Notes: generated from the sequence alone by a model not told the origin. A DNA stretch of 64,000 bases from Candidatus Cybelea sp. (GCA_036489315.1 DASXFZ010000001.1:1-64000); one strand, 5' to 3'; shown: positions 37,484 to 47,573, numbered from the stretch's first letter. Numbers and translations: made by a program.

Positions 37484-38429
37484 CTCCCGCTACCAATCCT
37501 CTGCGCAGCGCCATCGTCGCCGCGCCGACCTGACCCGCGTCGTTCCCCAGCGACGCAATCACGATCTCCGTCGTTCCTTTCGGCACCATCGTGGTCAGCG
37601 CATCCACCGGACCGCGGACCGCGTCGAGCAGGTAGTCTTCCGCACTCGAGACTCCGCCGCCGAGCGCGATCTTCTCGGGGTTCACGAACGCGATGATATT
37701 CGCGAGCCCAATCGCCAGATCGGCGCTAAAGCGCTTCCACGCGGCCATCGCATGGCCGTCACCGGCCTGCGCCGCTTTGCGGATCTTCTTGGAGCTGAGC
37801 TTGTCGCGCGCGACGTCGAGCATCGTGCTGCGCGGAAACGAGGGCGCAACTGCAAACGCGTGGCGGATCAAGCCGGTTCCCGAAGCCTGAGCCTCAAAGC
37901 AGCCGATCTTTCCGCACCCGCAGACGAAACCGTCGGTCGGCCGAATCTGATGATGGCCGATCTCGCCGGCGCCCCAACGGTAGCCCAGGACCAGCTCGCC
38001 GCCCGCGACGATCCCGCCGCCGATGCCCGTTCCCAGGGTCAACAGCGCAAAGTCTTTCGTCCCGCGGCCGGTACCGAACGTATACTCTCCCAGCGTGGCA
38101 CATCGGGCATCGTTGGCGACGTAGACCGGAACCGAGAACTTCTTGCGCAGCGCCTCACCCAGCGGCTGGTTCTCCCAGCCGAAGTTCGGGCTGTACAGCA
38201 CGGCGCCGGAAGCCGCGTCGATGTTCCCCGGCGAGCCGATACCGATTCCGCTGACCTGCCCGGCATCGCGCAGCGCCAGCGAAACCATCTCTTCGATCGC
38301 ACCGACCACGGACTCGAAGCGAAGGTCCTCGAGGTCCTCCTCGTGCTGGCTGTGGATCTTCCCATCCTCGGTTACGACGGCCGCCGTTACGTGACTGCCG
38401 CCGAGATCGACGCCGATTGCCGTCTGCAT
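37467..38429 (-). CDS. ROK-family sugar kinase
   Basis: 320 aa. [16 protein letters not shown] is the ATP-binding phosphate 1 loop, [15 protein letters not shown] and [10 protein letters not shown] contain catalytic and zinc-coordination features, and [11 protein letters not shown] is the ROK zinc motif (three Cys). Most likely glucokinase. NagK or other hexokinases are alternatives. ATG 38429 gives the standard N-terminus. Sits just upstream of the phosphoesterase gene. Confidence 0.9.
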   Translation of the reverse strand: MQTAIGVDLGGSHVTAAVVTEDGKIHSQHEEDLEDLRFESVVGAIEEMVSLALRDAGQVSGIGIGSPGNIDAASGAVLYSPNFGWENQPLGEALRKKFSVPVYVANDARCATLGEYTFGTGRGTKDFALLTLGTGIGGGIVAGGELVLGYRWGAGEIGHHQIRPTDGFVCGCGKIGCFEAQASGTGLIRHAFAVAPSFPRSTMLDVARDKLSSKKIRKAAQAGDGHAMAAWKRFSADLAIGLANIIAFVNPEKIALGGGVSSAEDYLLDAVRGPVDALTTMVPKGTTEIVIASLGNDAGQVGAATMALRRGLVAGDAVAV

Positions 38430-38491
38430 GCTCCGCTCTTTTGATGCCAACGGAGGCCGCACCCGCAGGGCGCGGGAATCGAAGAGCCGTT

Positions 38492-39175
38492 ATGGAGACG
38501 ATCGACCTTACCACTTTACGAAACTTCACGCGCCGCACCGGACAAGCGACGCATCCCGAGCTTCTCGACGCTCGTCCGCTGCAGCACGTCAACAAGATCG
38601 AGATCGACGAAGAGCACGTGACGATGGAGTTCGACGAACAGACGACGCGTTATTATAACGTCAACGAAATCACGCACCGCGAGTGGGTCTACAAATACAA
38701 CGACGACCCTGAATTCGTGGAGGCCGTTGCCCGCGTCATCGACCTGGCCCGAAAGCATCTCAAGGACATGCCGGACAACATCGCCTGCCCTCCGGGGTGC
38801 GCGGAGTGCTGCAGCGGCTACGAGCCATTCGTCAGCCAGGCCGACGTGCAGCGCATCGCCGACCACCTCGGCATGAGCTATGATGAAACGCTCCGCCGCT
38901 ATGTCGTCGAACGTTCTTCTGCCGACGGCTTCCACGTGGGCTGGCTGCGCAAGGTCGGAGACGATCTCGGCGATCAGTGCGTCTTCCTCATGGGCTCGCG
39001 CAGCGGGCGCCACTACTGCGGCATCTACGAAGGGCGCCCGCACGATTGCCGCGACTTCACCCCGATCGGCTGCGGCGACGTCGATACGTCGCTGCCGCGT
39101 AAGACGAGCTGGAAGATCGGTCCGGCCTTCCAACCGAAGCGGCGCGGGCGCAGCCCCAACGGCCGGCGACTTTGA
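38492..39175 (+). CDS. YkgJ-family cysteine-cluster protein
   Basis: 227 aa. Cysteine pattern CPPGCAECC (about 99-107) with HYCGIYEGRPHDCRDF and IGCG downstream is the YkgJ/CxxxCxxCC domain believed to bind zinc or an iron-sulfur cluster. The N-terminal 90 residues (NKIEIDEEHVTMEFDEQTTRY) are an extra domain of no clear family. ATG 38492 is used. Its TGA overlaps the TTG of the next gene. Confidence 0.8.
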   Translation: METIDLTTLRNFTRRTGQATHPELLDARPLQHVNKIEIDEEHVTMEFDEQTTRYYNVNEITHREWVYKYNDDPEFVEAVARVIDLARKHLKDMPDNIACPPGCAECCSGYEPFVSQADVQRIADHLGMSYDETLRRYVVERSSADGFHVGWLRKVGDDLGDQCVFLMGSRSGRHYCGIYEGRPHDCRDFTPIGCGDVDTSLPRKTSWKIGPAFQPKRRGRSPNGRRL

Positions 39176-42108
39176 AAATCGCGCCGGCGGCCCTCGCCGT
39201 TGCGCTGACGCTCGCAACCGCCTCGGCCGCCGGCCCCGCGATCGATTCGTCGCTTTATGCCGCAATGCACTGGCGGTTCATCGGTCCGCTGCGGGCCGGA
39301 CGGACCGTCGCGCTCGACGGAGTCCCCGAACTGCCAAACCTTTTCTACGTCGGCGCGGTCAATGGCGGGATCTGGAAGAGCCCAGATGCGGGACGAACCT
39401 GGATGCCCATCTTCGATCGCGAACCGACCGGCTCGATCGGAGCGATCGCCGTCGCCCCCAGCAATCCCAGCGTCATCTACGCCGGCAGCGGCGAGGGGCT
39501 GCAGCGTCCCGATCTGGCGGTGGGCGACGGTGTCTATAAGTCGATCGATGCCGGCGCGACGTGGACGCATCTCGGGCTGCGCGACGGCCAACAGATCGCC
39601 TCGATGGCGATCGATCCGAAGGATCCCAACCGCCTCTTCGTCGCCGTGCTGGGCCATCCGTACGGTCCCAACGAGCAGCGCGGCCTCTATCGGACGCTCG
39701 ACGGCGGGGCCACGTTTTCGCGCGTGCTTTACAAAAACGAGAACGTCGGCGCGTTCGACGTCGTGCTCGATCCCGCCAACCCGAAGGTCGTCTACGCAAC
39801 CCTCTGGGCGGCACGCCAAGCACCTTGGGAGATTGGGAGTTCCTTCGAGATTCCGGGAAGCGGTCTCTTCAAATCCAGCGACGGCGGCGCGAGCTGGACG
39901 CAGCTGACCGCGGGGCTCCCGTCGCGCATCGGCCGCGCCGAAGTCGCCGTCGCGCCGAGCAACGCCAACGTCGTCTACGCGTACGCCGACGCCGAGAACA
40001 AAGGCGACGAAGCGGGGGCGCTGTACCGCAGCGACGACGGCGGCGCGCACTTCATCGTCGTCAACCGTGAGAATGAGATCGCGCAGCGCGGCGACGACCT
40101 CGTTTCGCTAGCCGTCGATCCGCGCAACGCGCAGACCGTTTACTTAACGAACACTTCGACCTACCGCTCGACGGACGGCGGGGAGACGCTGGCCCCGATC
40201 AAAGGCGCACCCGGCGGCGACGACTACCACAACGTGTGGATCAATCCTCGCAATCCCGAAATCGTCGCGCTCGCGAGCGACCAGGGCGCGACGATCAGCG
40301 TCGATGGCGGTGCGACGTGGAGCTCTTGGTACAATCAGCCAACCGCGGAGATGTATCACGTGAACGCCGACGATCGGTTCCCGTATTGGGTCTGCGGAGG
40401 CCAGCAGGAAAGCGGCTCGGCCTGCGTCGTCAGCCGCGGAGACTGGGGACGGATCACCGAGCGCGACTGGCACACGGCCGGCGCGCAAGAGTACGGTTAC
40501 GTCGTCCCCGACCCGCAGCATCCCGGGGTTACGTTTGGCGGAAAAGTCGAAAAGCACGACGAGCGCACCGGTCAAACGCAGGAAGTCTCACCGATCGCCC
40601 TGCCCTCCAAACGATATCGAGTCGTCCGCACCGAGCCGATCGCCTTCGACCATTTCGACCGGCACCGTCTCTACTTTGGCGCAAACGTCGTCTTCGCAAC
40701 CAGCAACGGCGGCCAGAGCTGGCGCGCGATCAGCCCCGATCTGACAAGGGGCCACCCGGGAGTCCCGCCGGTGCTCGGTTCGTTCGAGCAAGACGATCCG
40801 CAGGGCGGCGCGCACCGCGGCGTCGTCTACGCGATCGCGCCCTCGTACGTGCACTCCGGAACGATCTGGGCCGGCACCGACGACGGGCAGGTTTGGATTA
40901 CGCGCAATGCTTCGACGGCTAGCGCGCGCTGGAAAAATATTACGCCCCCGGAGCTGACGCCGTGGAGCAAGGTTTCGCAGATCGACGCCTCACGGTTCGA
41001 CGACGAGACCGCCTTCGTTGCGGTCAAGCGCTTCCGCCTCGACGACCTGCGGCCGTACGTCTACATTACTCACGACGGCGGAACGCACTGGGAGCTCAGC
41101 GTCGCGGGCCTTCCGCAACAGCCGGTCAACGCCGTACGCGAAGATCCCATCGCGCGCCCCCTGCTCTACGCTGCGACCGAAAACGGCGTTTACGTTTCGT
41201 TCGACGGTGGAGTACGCTGGCAGTCGCTGCAGCAGAATCTGCCGCACACGTCGGTACGGGATCTGATCGTGCACGATAACGACGTCGTCGTCGCGACGCA
41301 CGGCCGCGGCTTCTGGATCCTCGACGACGTCGAACCGCTGCGCGAACTCGCCGGGGGCGCAGCAGCGCCGCACCTCTTCACTCCCGAGCACGCGTACCGC
41401 GTCCGCCGCAGTACGAATACCGACACGCCCCTGCCGCCGGAGGAACCGTCCGGCCAGAATCCTCCCGACGGCGCGATCGTCGACTACGCGCTCGCGTCGC
41501 CGGCAAACCGCGTCGTGCTCTCGTTCTACGACACGCAGGGGCGACTCGAGCGCCGCTATTCGAGCGACGACGCCGCGCCCGCTCCGATCCCCCATCTCGA
41601 CAAGCCGGCGTATTGGGAGCGTCCATTCGTCAGACCGGCGACCTCGGCGGGAATGCACCGCTTCGTCTGGGATCTGCGCGAAACGGCGCCGCGCTCGACC
41701 GTGCAGGATCTGCCGATCTCGGCCGTTCCGCACGACACACCGCGTACGCCGGAGGGGCCGCTCGTAACGCCGGGCACCTACGTCGTACGGCTCTCGATCG
41801 ACGGAAAGATCTCCGAGCAGCGGTTCGTCGTGCTGATGGACCCGCGCGTATCGATCTCGCACGAAGCTCTGGCGATGCAGTATTCTCTCTCACGACGTCT
41901 GGAGTCGCTGATGAATCGCAGCTTCGCCGCCGAAGCGCGCGCACCCAAGAGCACCAAGCCGGCGTACGAGCGCATCAACGAATCGGCCGCAGTCTTGCTC
42001 GACGTCGTCGACGGTTCGGATTCGCCGCCAACGGCACAGGCAGGTGCGGCGGTCACGACGCTCGAGGGGCGGCTGAACGCGCTCGGGCGCGCCCGCTCGG
42101 CGCCCTAG
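39172..42108 (+). CDS. large secreted sortilin-type beta-propeller (BNR/VPS10-like) protein
   Basis: 978 aa, TTG start overlapping the preceding TGA, signal peptide ending near ATASAAG. Many BNR/sortilin repeats: GGIWKSPDAGRTW, GVYKSIDAGATW, GLYRTLDGGATF, GLFKSSDGGASW, ISVDGGATWSS, form one or two propellers. The last 250 residues are a beta-rich domain (LASPANRVVLSFYDTQGRL, GTYVVRLSIDGK) like the C-terminal domain of these exported glycosidase-like proteins. Often annotated as glycosyl hydrolase, but I see no proven catalytic site. Confidence 0.8.
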   Translation: MKIAPAALAVALTLATASAAGPAIDSSLYAAMHWRFIGPLRAGRTVALDGVPELPNLFYVGAVNGGIWKSPDAGRTWMPIFDREPTGSIGAIAVAPSNPSVIYAGSGEGLQRPDLAVGDGVYKSIDAGATWTHLGLRDGQQIASMAIDPKDPNRLFVAVLGHPYGPNEQRGLYRTLDGGATFSRVLYKNENVGAFDVVLDPANPKVVYATLWAARQAPWEIGSSFEIPGSGLFKSSDGGASWTQLTAGLPSRIGRAEVAVAPSNANVVYAYADAENKGDEAGALYRSDDGGAHFIVVNRENEIAQRGDDLVSLAVDPRNAQTVYLTNTSTYRSTDGGETLAPIKGAPGGDDYHNVWINPRNPEIVALASDQGATISVDGGATWSSWYNQPTAEMYHVNADDRFPYWVCGGQQESGSACVVSRGDWGRITERDWHTAGAQEYGYVVPDPQHPGVTFGGKVEKHDERTGQTQEVSPIALPSKRYRVVRTEPIAFDHFDRHRLYFGANVVFATSNGGQSWRAISPDLTRGHPGVPPVLGSFEQDDPQGGAHRGVVYAIAPSYVHSGTIWAGTDDGQVWITRNASTASARWKNITPPELTPWSKVSQIDASRFDDETAFVAVKRFRLDDLRPYVYITHDGGTHWELSVAGLPQQPVNAVREDPIARPLLYAATENGVYVSFDGGVRWQSLQQNLPHTSVRDLIVHDNDVVVATHGRGFWILDDVEPLRELAGGAAAPHLFTPEHAYRVRRSTNTDTPLPPEEPSGQNPPDGAIVDYALASPANRVVLSFYDTQGRLERRYSSDDAAPAPIPHLDKPAYWERPFVRPATSAGMHRFVWDLRETAPRSTVQDLPISAVPHDTPRTPEGPLVTPGTYVVRLSIDGKISEQRFVVLMDPRVSISHEALAMQYSLSRRLESLMNRSFAAEARAPKSTKPAYERINESAAVLLDVVDGSDSPPTAQAGAAVTTLEGRLNALGRARSAP

Positions 42109-42149
42109 CGAAGCGAGGGTAGACCGCTCGAACGCAGAACCGCCCGCAG

Positions 42150-42563
42150 ATGAAGAGAATTATAATGTTCGCGGGATGCCTGGCCCTCGCGGCAACCTGC
42201 ATCGCTTCCACCTCTGCGGCGACAAACACCCTGACCGTCAACTTGAAAGCTCAGAACGGATCGGGCGAGAACGGAACCGCAACGCTCACGCAGACTCCCG
42301 ACGGCGTGACGGTCGTCGTCAGCATTCCCAACGGCCCCGCGGGACCGCAGCCCGCGCACATTCACGACGGAACCTGCGCGCAGCTCGGCGCCGTCGTCTA
42401 TCCGCTCACCAGCGTCGTCAGCGGCAACGCGACCTCAACCGTCAAGGGGGTAACGATCGACAAGCTGCTCGCGGGCAAGTATGCGATCAACGTGCACAAG
42501 AGCACGTCCGATCTCGGTACCTACGTCTCTTGCGGCGAGATCGTTACATCGTCTTCGATGTGA
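42150..42563 (+). CDS. small secreted protein (CHRD/superoxide-dismutase-like)
   Basis: 137 aa with signal peptide (FAGCLALAATCIASTSA). The mature part has the PAHIHDGTC and YAINVHKSTSDL motifs, recalling the His-containing strands of CHRD and Cu-Zn SOD-like folds. Function unknown, perhaps metal binding. It meets ilvA tail to tail with a 20-base overlap. Confidence 0.72.
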   Translation: MKRIIMFAGCLALAATCIASTSAATNTLTVNLKAQNGSGENGTATLTQTPDGVTVVVSIPNGPAGPQPAHIHDGTCAQLGAVVYPLTSVVSGNATSTVKGVTIDKLLAGKYAINVHKSTSDLGTYVSCGEIVTSSSM

Positions 42564-43524
42564 GCAACGCCGCGTAGCGGCTCGGATCGATATTCCCGCC
42601 GCTGATCACGGCACCCACGCGCTTATTTGCAAGCTCTGGTATGCGCCGCGCGAGCAGCGCTGCCAGAGCCGCCGCTCCGCTCGGCTCGACCACAACCTTC
42701 ATCCGCTCGAACATGAAGCGCATCGCGTCGCGGAGCTCGTCGTCGCTGACGGTAACGACCGCACGGACGTGCTCGCGGACGATCTCGAAGGTAAGATCGC
42801 CCGGGGCGGTCGTCTGCAATCCGTCGGCGATCGTTTTTGGAACTCCGATCGAGACGCGCCGCCCTTCGTTCAACGAGCGTACGAAGTCGTCTCCGGCTTC
42901 CGGCTCGACCCCATAGAGGGCGATCGCCGGATCGATCGCGTGCGCGGCGATCGCCGTTCCCGAGAGTAATCCGCCGCCCCCGAGCGGCACGACGATCGCG
43001 TCGAGGCCGCCGGCCTCCTCGATCAGCTCTAGCGCTACCGTGCCGGCGCCGGCGACGATTCGTTCGTCGTCGAATGGGGGCACGAGCGTAGCGTTGCGCT
43101 CCCGCGCCAAGTCCCGCGCAATCTCTTCACGATGCGAGCTTTCGCGTTCGTAGTGAACGACTTCGGCGCCATATCCCTGGGTTGCCGACAGCTTGACGGC
43201 CGGCGCGTCGGTCGGCATGACGATCGTTGCGGGTACGCCGAAAAGCCGCGCGGCCAAGGCGACGCCCTGGGCGTGATTGCCGCTCGAGAACGCCACGACG
43301 CCGCGTTCCCGCTGCGACGGCGGCAGCGACGCCAAGAAATTGTACGCACCGCGAAACTTGAAGGCCCCCATACGCTGCAGGTTCTCGCACTTGACGAAGA
43401 GGCGCGCACCGCACGCATCATCGAGACTACGAGAATGCAATACCGGCGTACGATGCGCCACACCGGCGAGCCGCTGCGCTGCGTCGCGGACGTTTTCAAT
43501 CGTAACGCGGGCGGTCAACGTCAC
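42544..43524 (-). CDS. ilvA: threonine ammonia-lyase (PLP)
   Basis: 326 aa, about the length of catabolic/short threonine deaminases, with no C-terminal ACT regulatory domain. The PLP lysine is in GAFKFRGAYN, the phosphate loop GGGGLLSG, and SSGNHAQGVALAAR is characteristic. It converts threonine to 2-oxobutyrate, serving isoleucine synthesis or threonine breakdown. Serine racemase is an alternative fold-mate. ATG 43524 overlaps the stop of the preceding small gene (ATGA). Confidence 0.9.
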   Translation of the reverse strand: MTLTARVTIENVRDAAQRLAGVAHRTPVLHSRSLDDACGARLFVKCENLQRMGAFKFRGAYNFLASLPPSQRERGVVAFSSGNHAQGVALAARLFGVPATIVMPTDAPAVKLSATQGYGAEVVHYERESSHREEIARDLARERNATLVPPFDDERIVAGAGTVALELIEEAGGLDAIVVPLGGGGLLSGTAIAAHAIDPAIALYGVEPEAGDDFVRSLNEGRRVSIGVPKTIADGLQTTAPGDLTFEIVREHVRAVVTVSDDELRDAMRFMFERMKVVVEPSGAAALAALLARRIPELANKRVGAVISGGNIDPSRYAALLTSKTM

Positions 43525-43883
43525 TGCGGGGCCATGTGAAAGTCCCAGTTGACGACCTTATGGTTCTCGTCGAAGCGCATGCGCTCGACGTACGCGCGCT
43601 TGGCAAACTTCACGTCGAAGCAGTGCCAGCCGGGTTCGCAGCCGGTCGTCGTCTCCTTGACCGAGATCAGTTTTCCTTGATCGTTGAGCTCGTCAGACCA
43701 CTGCGCGACCTTGACGCGCGTAATGCCCACGCCTTTGGCGATATCGTCCTGGACCGGTCGAAGGTCGTTGCCGATCACCGCCTTCGTGATTTTATCGGCC
43801 TCCCGCTCGTTGCCGTTCTGGAACGAACAGGCCGCCAATACGCCGGCCGCGGCGACGGCTAGGAGCGTGCGAACAAGCTTCAC
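43521..43883 (-). CDS. small lipoprotein of unknown function
   Basis: 120 aa, GTG 43883 overlapping the prfC stop. Signal of lipoprotein type (LLAVAAAGVLAAC). The mature part ends with CFDVKFAKRAYVERMRFDEN, with two cysteines (TGCEPGWHC). No family recognised. Locked between prfC and ilvA by stop-start overlaps on both sides. Confidence 0.72.
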   Translation of the reverse strand: MKLVRTLLAVAAAGVLAACSFQNGNEREADKITKAVIGNDLRPVQDDIAKGVGITRVKVAQWSDELNDQGKLISVKETTTGCEPGWHCFDVKFAKRAYVERMRFDENHKVVNWDFHMAPQ

Positions 43884-45487
43884 GATGCGAGTGCCTCCGC
43901 ACCGCTCTGCGCGGAGAACGCGGTAAAGCGCAGGTTGGGATTCCACTCCCGTGCGAGCCGCACGCTCCACTCGCTTTCGAACACGGCGGCCGCGCGCCCA
44001 TGCCAATCTTCGACCAGCTTAGCGTTCGACGGAAGGTGGGCGGCGGCGAGATCTTCGCGCTCCCCGTCGACGTAGAGCGCGAGCGAGTACGGCAGCGTCG
44101 AAACGATCGTCTTTACGCCGTACTCCGACTCCAGGCGATACTTCGCAACCTCGACTTGCAGCTCGCCGACCGCGCCGACGATCGGTTCGGTGCGCGGCGT
44201 TCCCCATGGATAAAAGACTTGCACGGCCCCCTCTTCCCGCAACTGCGATATGCCTTTGCCGAACGATTTGTAACCCGAAACGTCGATACTCCGAATCGAG
44301 GCGAAATGTTCCGGAGCAAAGGCTGGGATCGGCGGAAAAGCGACGGGGGCCCCTTCGTACAGGGTATCGCCGATCGCGAAGGCGCCCGGATTCACGAGGC
44401 CGACGACATCGCCGGCATACGCAACGTCGAGAGATTCCCGGTCGTCGGCAAAGAGCCGCATCGCCCGCGAAAGCCGCACGGCGTTTCCGGTGCGCGCGTT
44501 TCGTACGGTCATGTCGCGCGCAAACTCTCCCGAACAGACGCGCACGAAGGCGACGCGATCGCGATGCCGCGGATCCATGTTCGCCTGGATCTTGAAGACG
44601 AACCCGGTAAAATCGCCGGCGTCCGGATCGACTCCGGCCCTCGCCGCCGGCGGCGGCGCCATCTGCACGAACTCGTCGAGAAAGAGACCGACGCCGAAGT
44701 TCGTTACGGCGCTGCCGAAAAAGACCGGAGTCGTCTCGCCGCGCAGCATGGCGTCACGATCGAAACGCTCGCCCGCGCCGTCCAAGAGCTCGATCGCCTC
44801 GCGAAACTGCTGGTACGAATGATCGTCTACCAGCGCGCGCAGCGCGGGGTCGCTCGCGTCGGTTACGGAGACCGTGGCGCGGGTCGCGCCGTGCGCGGCG
44901 CGCTCGAAGAGGTGTACCGCTTTGCTTTGCCGGTCGTACACGCCGCGGAAACTCTCGCCGTTTCCCAGCGGCCAGTTCATCGGAAACGCCCCGATGCCCA
45001 GCACGCTCTCCAACTCGTCTAGCAGTTCGAGCGGATCGCGGCTCGGGCGATCGAGCTTGTTCATGAAGGTGAAGAGCGGGATGCCGCGCTCGGCGCAGAT
45101 TGCAAACAGCTTTTTCGTTTGCGGTTCTACGCCTTTGGCTGCGTCGATGAGCATTACTGCGCTGTCGGCGGCTAAGAGCGTCCGATACGTGTCTTCTCCA
45201 AAGTCTTGGTGACCCGGCGTGTCGAGCAGGTTGAGCGTGTAGCCGCCGTAATCGAACTGAAGTACCGTAGAGGTGATCGAGATGCCGCGCTCGCGTTCCA
45301 GCGCCATCCAGTCACTGGTCGCCTGACGCTGACGCTTGCGCGCCGAGACCTGCCCTGCGACGTGAATCGCGCCGCCGTACAGCAAGAGCTTCTCCGTGAG
45401 CGTCGTCTTGCCGGCGTCGGGATGTGAGATGATCGCAAAGCTTCGCCGCTTGCGAACCTGCTCTGCAATCGTCTCGTTCTCACTCAT
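43880..45487 (-). CDS. prfC: peptide chain release factor 3
   Basis: 535 aa, full length. GTPase boxes: SHPDAGKTT (G1), DTPGHQDFGEDTYRTL (G3), NKLDRPSRD (G4). RF3 recycles RF1/RF2 after termination. ATG 45487 overlaps the stop of the next upstream small gene. The C-terminal end is normal for the family. Confidence 0.96.
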   Translation of the reverse strand: MSENETIAEQVRKRRSFAIISHPDAGKTTLTEKLLLYGGAIHVAGQVSARKRQRQATSDWMALERERGISITSTVLQFDYGGYTLNLLDTPGHQDFGEDTYRTLLAADSAVMLIDAAKGVEPQTKKLFAICAERGIPLFTFMNKLDRPSRDPLELLDELESVLGIGAFPMNWPLGNGESFRGVYDRQSKAVHLFERAAHGATRATVSVTDASDPALRALVDDHSYQQFREAIELLDGAGERFDRDAMLRGETTPVFFGSAVTNFGVGLFLDEFVQMAPPPAARAGVDPDAGDFTGFVFKIQANMDPRHRDRVAFVRVCSGEFARDMTVRNARTGNAVRLSRAMRLFADDRESLDVAYAGDVVGLVNPGAFAIGDTLYEGAPVAFPPIPAFAPEHFASIRSIDVSGYKSFGKGISQLREEGAVQVFYPWGTPRTEPIVGAVGELQVEVAKYRLESEYGVKTIVSTLPYSLALYVDGEREDLAAAHLPSNAKLVEDWHGRAAAVFESEWSVRLAREWNPNLRFTAFSAQSGAEALAS

Positions 45488-45966
45488 GGCCGTACGGGTT
45501 GATAGACTCGGAGTTCCACGTTGCCGTCACTCTCGCGCATCATCGCGAGCAAACCTGCCGCACGGTAGAACGCGACGCTCGGCGGGATCCGAAACCGGTC
45601 GGCACCCCGGGCTACGAGCGCGGTGTTCCCCGTAATCGCGATCGTGCAATCGCCGTAGGTCAAACGTGCCGGAGGCTCGATCCGCATCGCACCGGGGGGG
45701 ATGCGGGCCCGCACGTAACGCGCGGAACCGCTCGACATCGAGACCTGCGAGAGACACTCGGGCAACGCGGAGAGCGCCCAGGGCGCGTCGCCGGCGAAGC
45801 CGGGGGCGCGGCCGCTGCCGGAGTGCTGCGGCGCGGCGGCTTTCGGCGCGACCCGCGCGTAAACCGACGCGATCTTGATGCGAATCAAATCGCGATTCAC
45901 CCACGCGGCAACGGCGATCGCGACGCCCAAAACGAGCAGCGTCGAGATCGCGAGGTACTTGAGCAC
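45484..45966 (-). CDS. membrane-anchored protein of unknown function
   Basis: 160 aa. One N-terminal hydrophobic helix (LAISTLLVLGVAIAVAAWV, about 5-23) anchors a small domain with two cysteines (LPECLS and YGDCTI). ATGA overlap with prfC suggests co-translation, but no functional link is known. Confidence 0.7.
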   Translation of the reverse strand: MLKYLAISTLLVLGVAIAVAAWVNRDLIRIKIASVYARVAPKAAAPQHSGSGRAPGFAGDAPWALSALPECLSQVSMSSGSARYVRARIPPGAMRIEPPARLTYGDCTIAITGNTALVARGADRFRIPPSVAFYRAAGLLAMMRESDGNVELRVYQPVRP

Positions 45967-45975
45967 CGCCCCAGT

Positions 45976-47088
45976 TCACGCTTTCGGGGTTTCAATCGTC
46001 ATCCGCGCGGCACCGATCGCATAGTCGCTCATACCGTAATAGATGTCGTACACGTGCTCGCCGAGGTCGGGTCGCGGATCGAGGCCGGTGGGAAAAACGA
46101 CGTTGTCGACGATGCCTTTGCGCTCTTCTTTCATCTGCGGCGCGAGAATCGGTTGGGGCGAGCGGTACAGGATCTTGTCGGGGCGTTCGAGGTCGTGCAG
46201 CACGATGCCGGCCCGGTACTGCAGCGAAGGCTTGCGCGCGCCGTTACCGATCGAATCGACCCCGTGGAAGAGCGAGAGCCACATCTCCGTGCCGTCGAGT
46301 GCGATCTTGACCGGCGGCGTGCCCGCGCCGATCTTGATCGAACCCCAGGATGCATCCGGAGAGAGAACCTGGCGGCTCTCGGCGACGTTGCAAAGCTTGT
46401 TGCGGTCTTTCAGGACCGGCGCCAGCGGCACGTAGCCGATGCGGATCGATTCGCGATCCTCAAACGGCATGCGCTCGATCATCGGAATTGCAGCGCGTCC
46501 GTCGACACTCGAAAGATGGAGCATGGGCCGGTGATAGAACGCCAGCGACTTGCGGCCCTGGGGCGAAAGCACCGGTTCGGGAAAGAAGGCTGCGTCCTTG
46601 TCGTCCCCGACGACGTTTGCAGAACCCGCGAAACGCACCGGGCCGAGACGCTCCCAGTGATACGCATCCTTCGAGAGCGCGATCGCGATGCGCGGGCCGT
46701 CGGGCCCAAACGCGGTGTACGCCATCACGTACGCCTCGAGCTGGGGCACATAGGTGACGCGAGGATCCTCGCACCCGTAGCCAGGACGAGGCCGCACTTC
46801 GTACGGAGCCTCCGGCTGCAGCGCAAAGTCGAGACGATCGCAGCGAAATCCGTCGGGTTCCTGCTGCGTCCGCATCGTTCCGACACGCGAAATGTTTCCC
46901 TCGGCAACACAGCGAGGGTAGAGCAGCAGCTCTCCGCCGGGCGCTCGCGCCGCTGCCGGATTCAGGATGCCCCCGGCCTCGTCCGGAGTTCCGTCCGGCA
47001 TCGTCACGACGCCCAGGCGGTCGACCTGCACCGCGAGGTTCTCGAGTGCGTCTGAATCTGAGGATGATTGTTCTTTCGGAGAGAGCAC
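45976..47088 (-). CDS. GH130-family glycosidase/phosphorylase-like protein
   Basis: 370 aa. LLYPRCVAEGNISRVG, GCEDPRVTYV (candidate catalytic Asp), FFPEPVLSPQGRKSLAFYHRP and HDLERPDKILYRSPQPIL are typical of the five-bladed propeller GH130 enzymes that phosphorolyse beta-mannosides. GTG 47088 is chosen with AGGG about seven bases upstream. The start may be a little further in. Substrate open. Confidence 0.85.
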   Translation of the reverse strand: MLSPKEQSSSDSDALENLAVQVDRLGVVTMPDGTPDEAGGILNPAAARAPGGELLLYPRCVAEGNISRVGTMRTQQEPDGFRCDRLDFALQPEAPYEVRPRPGYGCEDPRVTYVPQLEAYVMAYTAFGPDGPRIAIALSKDAYHWERLGPVRFAGSANVVGDDKDAAFFPEPVLSPQGRKSLAFYHRPMLHLSSVDGRAAIPMIERMPFEDRESIRIGYVPLAPVLKDRNKLCNVAESRQVLSPDASWGSIKIGAGTPPVKIALDGTEMWLSLFHGVDSIGNGARKPSLQYRAGIVLHDLERPDKILYRSPQPILAPQMKEERKGIVDNVVFPTGLDPRPDLGEHVYDIYYGMSDYAIGAARMTIETPKA

Positions 47089-47095
47089 GGCTACC

Positions 47096-47539
47096 CTATG
47101 GCAAGTAGGTCGTTGCGATCGGTGCATCGCTCGGCGTTACGACTTCAACTCGAACGCCTCGACGATAGACCGAGTTCGGAACGATCCAGAGCGTAAAAGT
47201 ACGGTATGGCGCCGATGGCTCGCCGGCGTCGGCGGGCGCCTGTTCGAACGCGACGACGCGCACGCGCTGGGGACTGGCACTAATCGATTCCACGATTTGC
47301 TTATAACCCGTTCGGTCGTGCGGGCCCATTAAAAGCGCGACGCCGAACTCGCCTTTGAAGTGAACGGGCGCACGGATGCCGAGCTTGCTCAGGGAGACCG
47401 CATCGCGTACTATAGTGATTTGGTTGCCTCCTAAGACGGTGGTTGTGCCCGTTGCAAGCGTTTTTACGCGCACCTCGCGACATCCGACCAGCACGATGAG
47501 CCCCAAGGCTAGACCGGCCAGGGTCAAGCAGCGCTTCAC
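47096..47539 (-). CDS. lipoprotein of unknown function
   Basis: 147 aa. Lipobox LIVLVGC at residue 20. Mature beta-rich domain (GNQITIVRDAVSLSKLGI). No family recognised. Ends seven bases before the GH130 start, so probably cotranscribed with it. Confidence 0.7.
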   Translation of the reverse strand: MKRCLTLAGLALGLIVLVGCREVRVKTLATGTTTVLGGNQITIVRDAVSLSKLGIRAPVHFKGEFGVALLMGPHDRTGYKQIVESISASPQRVRVVAFEQAPADAGEPSAPYRTFTLWIVPNSVYRRGVRVEVVTPSDAPIATTYLP

Positions 47540-47573
47540 GGCCGACCGCTTCGCCCGAGCCGTTCATTTGTCA

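Noticed and set aside
45499-47055. 518-aa plus-strand open frame
   Set aside because: It runs antisense to two well-supported genes and has no recognisable motif. It is a by-product of GC-rich codon bias.
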